Of a DNA stretch of 64,000 bases, positions 60,970 to 64,000 are shown piece by piece. The DNA is from Dillenia suffruticosa. Lineage: Eukaryota > Streptophyta > Magnoliopsida > Dilleniales > Dilleniaceae. The notes under the pieces were generated by a model. The model was not told where the DNA came from, made no database searches, and was given only the letters and a program-made list of their open reading frames with translations. How positions within the stretch are numbered: the first letter of the stretch is position 1; each line of letters starts with the position of its first letter. The position numbers were made by a program, and so were the translations under genes. Where the stretch lies: positions 19,110,501-19,174,500 of the forward strand of contig JAVTVX010000034.1 of the NCBI GenBank assembly GCA_033439265.1, given 5' to 3'.

Positions 60970-61423
60970 AAAAACAATTACGTGTTTGTGGAAAAAAGGT
61001 TAAGTTTACTAACATTACCAATATGAATGTTTGGTTCATATTATATGCCTATGCCTATGTTTAAGAATATACCTTATACCTTATTTGTTGATTATAAAAA
61101 GGGGGAGAAGATTTATTAAAGGGAGAGAGAGAAAATAAAAAAGTATTGTATAGATTCAAGGGAGTTATGCTTGAAGCCATCAAGCCATCTAAGTATAGAC
61201 TAAGCGAAAGAAAATTTAGAAATCTTTCATTTAAGCAAAACTAGGTTAAATGATGAGTAAAAATAGGGTAAATTTATGAAATATTAATTCTCACAAGATT
61301 ATATACATGAAATGGAAGACATAACATTCCTGAATTCCCAAGGGTAAATCATTCTTCGTAGAGTAAAAATCAATTCTTCTCTGTTAACACTCTTTTCTAC
61401 TTTATGTTTTGGAGTAGACACAA

Positions 61424-61495
61424 GCGTTTGTAGTCCAACGATTAGGATAATTGCCTTCCAAGCAATAGACCCGGGTTCGACTCTCGGCAAACGCA
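61424..61495 (+). tRNA. tRNA-Gly(UCC) copy 12, type B, near-intact
   Basis: The acceptor is perfect and UCC kept. The D loop reads AACGATTA. One G-U pair occurs in the T stem (CCGGG/CTCGG), with B box GGTTCGACTCT. It is the first tRNA of the 1.43-kb higher-order repeat. Confidence 0.75.
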
Positions 61496-61969
61496 CATAA
61501 AATTATGAATTTGTGTCATAAAGGCTAAGTTTTCTAATATTACCGATGTGAATGATTTGTTCATATTATATGCCTATACTTATATTTATTTGTATATTGT
61601 ATAACCTCTTTGTTGATGATAAAAAGAAAGAAAGGATTTGTGGAAGGGGGAGAATGAAATTAGAAAATTGTTGCATAGATTAAGGGGGAGTTATATCTGA
61701 AACCGTCTAAATATTTCACTTAATGTTTTGTCATTATCAAAAAGGGAGAGGTTGTTGGAAAAAAATATATTTTGACCATAAGAAAAATTAGGTTAGATCA
61801 TAAGTTAAAGAAAGAAAAATAGATGGAAGATAATTCTCACAAGATTATATACATGATATAGACGGTATAACCATCCATGTTTCCCAACGATAAAGCTTTC
61901 TTCGAAGAGAAAAAATCAATTCTTCTCTCTTGGCACCCTTTTCCAAGTTGTGTTATGGAGGAGATACAA

Positions 61970-62041
61970 GCGTTTGTAGTCCAACGGTTAGGATAATTGC
62001 CTTCCAAGCAATAGATCCGGGTTCGACTCCCGGCAAACGCA
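61970..62041 (+). tRNA. tRNA-Gly(UCC) copy 13, type A, intact fold
   Basis: A perfect cloverleaf identical in stems to copy 3 (GCGTTTG/CAAACGC, CCGGG/CCCGG, UCC). Preceded by CAA. No TTTT nearby downstream. Confidence 0.9.
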
Positions 62042-62280
62042 AAAAATAATTATGTGCTTGTCGAAAAAATGTTAAGTTTATTAACAGTACCAACGTGAAT
62101 GTTTAGTTCATATTATATGTCTATGCCTATGTTTATGAATATACGTTATATGCTCTTTGTTGATGATAAAAAAGGTGGAGAAGATTTATGAAAGGGAGAG
62201 AGAAATAAATTAAAAAAAGTATTGTATAGATTCAAGCGGAGTTATGCTCGAAGCCATCTAAGTATAGACTAAGGGAAAGA

Positions 62281-62352
62281 AAATTTGTAGTCCAACGCTT
62301 AGGACAATTGCCTTCCAAGCAATAGATCCGGGTTTGACTCCCGACAAACGGA
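62281..62352 (+). pseudogene. tRNA-Gly(UCC) copy 14, 5'-truncated at a fusion
   Basis: From TTTGTAGTCC onward it is tRNA, but the preceding bases are copia-tail sequence (GGGAAAGAAAATTTG). The 5' acceptor strand (AAATTTG) only partly pairs with CAAACGG. The T loop is GTTTGACTCCC. A short monomer lost its LTR stub and 5' flank at a short shared TTT. Confidence 0.85.
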
Positions 62353-62854
62353 AAAAAAATTATGTATTTGTGGAATAAATGTTAAGTTTACTAATATTAC
62401 CCACATGAATGTTTAGTTCATATTATATGCCTATACCTTTGTTTATGAATATACCTTATACCCTCTTAGCTAATAATAAAAAAGGGGAGAAGTATAAGAA
62501 AGGAGGGGAGAAAGAAATAAGAAAAGTAATCTATAGATTAAGGGGAAGTTACGCTTCAAGCCATCTAAGTATATACTAAGGGAAAAAAGATATAGAATCA
62601 TACATTTAACGTTTTGTCATTTTCAAAAAGGAAGAGACTGTTTGAAAAATATATTTTGCTAATAAGCCAAACTTGGTTAAATGGTGAGTAAATGTAGGGC
62701 AAATTGATGAAATATTAATTCTCACAAGATTATATACATGATATAGAACACATAACCATCCTGAATTCCAAAGGGTAAATCATTCTTCATAGAGTAAAAA
62801 TCAATTCTTCTGTCTTGACACTCTTTTTCACTTTATGTTTTTGAGTAGACACAA

Positions 62855-62926
62855 GCGTTTGTAGTCCAACGGTTAGGATAATTGCCTTCCAAGCAATAGA
62901 CCCGGGTTCGACTCCCGGCAAACGCA
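62855..62926 (+). tRNA. tRNA-Gly(UCC) copy 15, type B, intact fold
   Basis: Perfect stems, UCC anticodon, variable AGAC, B box GGTTCGACTCC. It is the counterpart of copy 12 but without its changes. Confidence 0.9.
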
Positions 62927-63401
62927 CATAAAATTATGAATTTGTGTCATAAAGGCTAAGTTTTCTAATATTACCGATGTGAATGATTTGTTCATATTAT
63001 ATGCCTATACTTATATTTATTTGTATATTGTATAACCTCTTTGTTGATGATAAAAAGAAAGAAAGGATTTTTGGAAGGGGGGAGAATGAAATTAGAAAAT
63101 TGTTGCATAGATTAAGGGGGAGTTATATCTGAAACCGTCTAAATATTTCACTTAATGTTTTGTCATTATCAAAAAGGGAGAGGTTGTTGGAAAAAAATAT
63201 ATTTTGACCATAAGAAAAATTAGGTTAGATCATATGTTAAAGAAAGAAAAATAGATGGAAGATAATTCTCACAAGATTATATACATGATATAGACGGTAT
63301 AACCATCCATGTTTCCCAACGATAAAGCTTTCTTCGAAGAGAAAAAATCAATTCTTCTCTCTTGGCACCCTTTTCCAAGCTGTGTTATGGAGGAGATACA
63401 A

Positions 63402-63473
63402 GCGTTTGTAGTCCAACGGTTAGGATAATTGTCTTCCAAGCAATAGATCCGGGTTCGACTCCCGGCAAACGCA
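63402..63473 (+). tRNA. tRNA-Gly(UCC) copy 16, type A, near-intact
   Basis: All stems pair, with one G-U in the anticodon stem (ATTGT/GCAAT). UCC and B box are intact. Confidence 0.8.
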
Positions 63474-63712
63474 AAAAATAATTATGTGCTTGTCGAAAAA
63501 ATGTTAAGTTTATTAACAGTACCAACGTGAATGTTTAGTTCATATTATATGCCTATGCCTATGTTTATGAATATACGTTATATGCTCTTTGTTGATGATA
63601 AAAAAGGTGGAGAAGATTTATGAAAGGGAGAGAGAAATAAATTAAAAAAAGTATTGTATAGATTCAAGCGGAGTTATGCTCGAAGCCATCTAAGTATAGA
63701 CTAAGGGAAAGA

Positions 63713-63784
63713 AAATTTGTAGTCCAACGCTTAGGACAATTGCCTTCCAAGCAATAGATCCGGGTTTGACTCCCGACAAACGGA
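63713..63784 (+). pseudogene. tRNA-Gly(UCC) copy 17 (last), 5'-truncated fusion
   Basis: Same fused 5' end (AAATTTGTAGTCC) and same base changes as copy 14, 1432 bases away. The truncation therefore predates the higher-order duplication. Confidence 0.85.
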
Positions 63785-64000
63785 AAAAAAATTATGTATT
63801 TGTGGAATAAATGTTAAGTTTACTAATATTACCCACATGAATGTTTAGTTCATATTATATGCCTATACCTTTGTTTATGAATATACCTTATACCCTCTTA
63901 GCTGATAATAAAAAAGGGGAGAAGTATAAGAAAGGAGGGGAGAAAGAAATAAGAAAAGTAATCTATAGATTAAGGGGAAGTTACGCTTCAAGCCATCTAA

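Larger units (their letters stand above)
61424..62854 (+). repeat. 1.43-kb higher-order repeat, unit 1
   Basis: It holds three tRNA copies (types B, A and the short A') and is nearly identical to 62855-64000. The rare phrases GCACATAAAATTATGAATTT and GTGCTTGTCGAAAAAATG occur only in these two units. Intervals 61424-62855, 61970-63402 and 62281-63713 are 1431-1432 bases. Confidence 0.9.
59211..64000 (+). repeat. tRNA-Gly/LTR chimeric tandem array, right part
   Basis: tRNA starts at 59238, 59785, 60351, 60898, 61424, 61970, 62281, 62855, 63402 and 63713. Spacing is 526-574, apart from two 311-bp short units. Types alternate B A B A B A A' B A A'. Removing Athila-1 and one target copy gives a spacing of ~586 between the tRNAs at 32242 and 59238, so the two halves are one array. 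It continues past the window. Confidence 0.9.
62855..64000 (+). repeat. 1.43-kb higher-order repeat, unit 2 (runs off window)
   Basis: It matches 61424-62569 nearly base for base, with isolated differences (for example TTGTCTTCC for TTGCCTTCC in copy 16). The close match implies recent duplication. Confidence 0.9.

Noticed and set aside
28873-63784. Plastid or mitochondrial origin of the tRNA-Gly copies
   Set aside because: Plastid trnG-UCC has an intron and a different sequence. These copies are intronless and match the plant nuclear tRNA-Gly(UCC) pattern with a preceding CAA.
28640-64000. CRISPR-like or regularly spaced short repeat array
   Set aside because: The regular ~570-bp spacing and conserved ~72-base cores are tRNA-Gly bodies with cloverleaf pairing in a eukaryotic retroelement context.

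Overview
This window looks like repeat-dense nuclear DNA of a flowering plant. I recognise no host protein-coding gene. The evidence for a plant is threefold: nested Athila-type Ty3/gypsy elements primed by tRNA-Asp, Ty1/copia elements with initiator-Met-type primer sites, and CACTA transposon ends, together with nuclear-type tRNA-Gly(UCC) genes that have a CAA trinucleotide just upstream. The species cannot be named from sequence alone. Nearly all long open frames are pieces of retroelement gag, protease, reverse transcriptase, RNase H, integrase or an Athila env-like protein.

Layout. 1-3968 is the right part of a non-autonomous CACTA element filled with a ~220-bp and a ~159-bp tandem repeat. 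4466-11455 is a decayed minus-strand Ty1/copia element (Copia-1); its 5' LTR runs into a second non-autonomous CACTA element (11455-13303). 13537-13765 is a lone, decayed copy of a tRNA-Gly module. 14524-28732 is a plus-strand copia element (Copia-2), split by a minus-strand Ty3/gypsy element (Gypsy-1, 17131-27346) that itself contains another copy of the Copia-2 LTR. Copia-2 runs out at 28430-28732, and its last ~300 bases become part of a tandem array.

28430-32805 and 59211-64000 are two halves of one tandem array of chimeric monomers, mostly 526-577 bp. Each monomer fuses a tRNA-Gly(UCC) module to the 3' tail, polypurine tract and first ~75 LTR bases of Copia-2. I count 18 tRNA copies in the array, from structurally perfect to clearly decayed, plus the relic at 13677. 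Two monomer types (A and B) alternate. At the right edge a 1.43-kb, three-tRNA higher-order repeat is present almost twice, and the array runs out of the window.

The array is split by a minus-strand Athila element (Athila-1, 32806-59210) that landed 27 bp upstream of a tRNA copy. Athila-1 holds a second, younger and fairly complete Athila (Athila-2, 41174-52309) in its protease gene and a 3.9-kb solo LTR (52777-56687) in its gag-protease region. The nesting gives a relative order: Copia-2, then the chimeric array, then Athila-1, then Athila-2 and the solo LTR.

The item most worth follow-up is the tRNA-Gly/LTR chimeric satellite. Next are the outer-element protease fragment duplicated beside the Athila-2 3' LTR, and the Athila insertion just upstream of a Pol III gene.
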